Notes under the pieces: generated by a model
What the model was told of the DNA's origin: nothing
What the model saw: only the letters and a program-made list of their open reading frames with translations
Database searches by the model: none
Made by a program: the position numbers and the translations under genes
NCBI GenBank assembly: GCA_016647705.1
Contig: CM028336.1
Location: forward strand, 15,861,380 to 15,925,379
Length of the DNA: 64,000 nucleotides
Reading direction: 5' to 3'
Source: Eucommia ulmoides
Taxonomy: Eukaryota > Streptophyta > Magnoliopsida > Garryales > Eucommiaceae
Shown here: positions 62,559-64,000 of the stretch, piece after piece
How the letters are laid out: every line of letters begins with the position of its first letter
How positions within the stretch are numbered: the stretch's first letter is position 1

Positions 62559-62626
62559 ATGGAAACCAGCAAAGAAGGGCAACAAATTATTCTCGACCGT
62601 ACTTCTCGTGCAACCAGAGGGAAACG
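62559..62626 (+). CDS. SWC2: SWC2-like coding exon 1
   Basis: The exon starts at ATG 62559-62561 (context GCAGAAATGG) and ends before a GTAAGC donor after 22 codons plus two bases. Confidence 0.85.
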
Positions 62627-62961
62627 GTAAGCGTAATTGTAGGTTTTTCATTTTTTTGTAGTTTCTATGTAATTTTTCCTAAATATTTCATTAGATTTCT
62701 TCATCTCTGTTCTGTCATGAGGACTCAAGTCCATTTTATCTTTTTTGGATTCAAAAGGAAAACAAAGGCTTATGCGACCTGTCTTGCTGACAATGCGAAA
62801 ACTTGAATAGTTATTTGTAAAGAAAAACAACGTGAATCACTTTTAGATATTAAAGGGTTTTATTTTGGCGTGAAACTGACGGTACTTTTAGGTTGACGAA
62901 GTTGGTTGATGAAGAGCTCGAGGACGATGAGATGTTCTGGAATCAGGATGCTCTCAAAGAG
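62559..62961 (+). CDS. SWC2: SWR1 complex subunit 2 (YL1) homologue, 5' part only
   Basis: Two coding exons are visible (62559-62626 and 62892-62961), joined CG|GTAAGC to TTTTAG|G in phase 2, giving the first 46 residues. These read METSKEG..., then LDRTSRATRGKR, then LTKLVDEELEDDEMFWNQ. The R-x-x-R-x-T-R-G-x-R motif followed by an acidic K-L-x-x-E-E-x-E stretch is the start of the YL1 N-terminal domain. SWC2/YL1 binds the H2A.Z-H2B dimer in the nuclear SWR1 remodeller and guides H2A.Z deposition. The rest lies beyond 64000. It is divergent to the RLT3-like gene 29 kb away. Identity rests on a short stretch but fits well. Confidence 0.85.
62892..62961 (+). CDS. SWC2: SWC2-like coding exon 2
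   Basis: The exon follows the acceptor TACTTTTAG and ends GAG|GTATTG in phase 0. It encodes RLTKLVDEELEDDEMFWNQD, a strongly acidic segment. Confidence 0.87.
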
Positions 62962-64000
62962 GTATTGTCACCGAAAAGCTAAAAATGCAATGATTTAAAT
63001 CGGATCTATGTCTTTCTGTCTTTGTTTATTTTTAATGATTAAGCACAAATACTAACAATATTTTTTTGAATAATTTAGTCTCTAAAGTCATTTGCAAAGA
63101 AAAGAAGCATGTAGAAAAGAATATAAGACCAATAGAAAAGAAAATAAATTAATGGCATCATATTTACAAAGAATAATATCAGAAAATGTCAAGGAGTAAG
63201 AAAGGGGGAAAGAGGGGGAGATAGACAGGGGCGGAGGCAAGATTTCTCATGAGAGGGGGCACAACAAAAAAGATTGAAAAAAATTGTAAATAAAATATAG
63301 TTGCTAGAAAAATTAATAAAAGCTGGTTAATCACCGCCAATTTATTAAGAAAAATAAGCAACTAGCATCATGTTTTGTATAACCAATGCAATTTATTTGA
63401 ATATTTATTAACTTGGGCTATATATATATCTGCTTTCATATAAATAACGAAATTAGTTAAAGTAAAAAAAAAGAAAAATAAAGAGGACAAAAATTAAATT
63501 AAATTAATGTAAAAAAGTATATTAGGGTACTTAATATAAATAAAATACTTAAGTTTAGTAGATAAAAGTTAGAATCTTAAAATGATATGCACAACAAATT
63601 ATTGAAGTTTTAGAGATAGTAGTGTGGTTTATTCAAATTGAGAGAGGTCATCTACCTAATTTTTAAGGGCTTTAGTGAAAATTTTAAAAGTTGAGACTGG
63701 GGGGGGTGGCTGTGCCCGCCCTGGCTATACGCTGGCTCCGCCCCTGGAAGTAAAGTAATGTCATCTGCTTCCGCCTATGTCATATGGTCAACTCTGAAGA
63801 TCCTACACATATAGTCACAAGCCAACTTAGTTAAAAGGACGAAAAAATAGAAGTAGCATGGCAAGACTTGTTAAAGAAAACACGGAAGTTATATTTAGTC
63901 AATAATTTACAGATTTATGACACATATTTATTTTGCATGTGTATAGTTGATCAATTTTTCTAGTATGTGGTGGTACTTTCAATCATTATGGTCCACTTTA
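62962..64000 (+). other. SWC2-like intron 2, open at the right edge
   Basis: There is no further coding exon to 64000, although SWC2 should have several more. The intron contains the TIR element 63226-63746. Confidence 0.65.
63226..63746. mobile_element. TIR element with CAGGGGCGGAG ends in the SWC2-like intron
   Basis: The left end CAGGGGCGGAGGCAAGATTT faces the right end CTGGCTCCGCCCCTG. The flanks GAGATAGA and GAAGTAAA agree at five of eight bases with only transitions between the rest, which may be an old 8 bp hAT-type duplication. The body is AT-rich without coding capacity. CAGGGGCGGAGCCA ends are common in plant repeats. Confidence 0.7.

Noticed and set aside
62307..62651. Minus-strand open frame over the SWC2-like first exon
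   Set aside because: It overlaps the plus-strand exon with a good YL1 match and crosses its splice signals.

Overview
The window is nuclear DNA of a flowering plant, probably a eudicot. It has spliced genes with GT-AG introns, AT-rich non-coding sequence, and Ty1/copia, Ty3/gypsy, LINE, TRIM and MITE-type repeats. I cannot name the species. There is no prokaryotic organisation, no CRISPR array, and I found no convincing tRNA or rRNA gene.

Two real host genes are present, transcribed away from each other. (1) Positions 33320 down to about 1975 (minus strand) hold a large gene for a plant DDT-WHIM chromatin-remodelling factor of the RLT3 type. I could follow 15 coding exons with consistent splice sites and phase, giving about 1079 codons in 31 kb. 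Its introns are swollen by mobile DNA; the intron between exons 11 and 12 is 10.3 kb and carries a decayed gypsy element with further elements nested in it. (2) From 62559 (plus strand) the first two coding exons of an SWC2/YL1 homologue, a subunit of the SWR1 H2A.Z-exchange complex, are visible; the gene leaves the window at the right edge. Both proteins belong to nucleosome-remodelling machinery.

Between the genes (about 33.4-62.3 kb) lies a nest of retrotransposons: a Tourist-like MITE (34202-34683); a truncated copia element (about 34994-40165) split by a solo LTR (36800-38144); a 2.5 kb solo LTR (41893-44398); a solo LTR (45724-49367) that itself contains another LTR remnant (46593-48131); and a copia element (49440-61330) with both LTRs and a perfect 5 bp target duplication. 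That element's 5' LTR is split by a 2.65 kb solo LTR, and its 3' untranslated part received another solo LTR (58519-60371). Most boundaries are supported by target-site duplications read directly from the sequence.

All element coding regions carry stops and frameshifts. I see no undescribed enzymatic system. The most informative structures are the nested insertions with their target duplications, an hAT-like insertion whose empty site is preserved in the sister LTR, arrays of TTGACC motifs in one LTR family, and the transposon-inflated chromatin gene.
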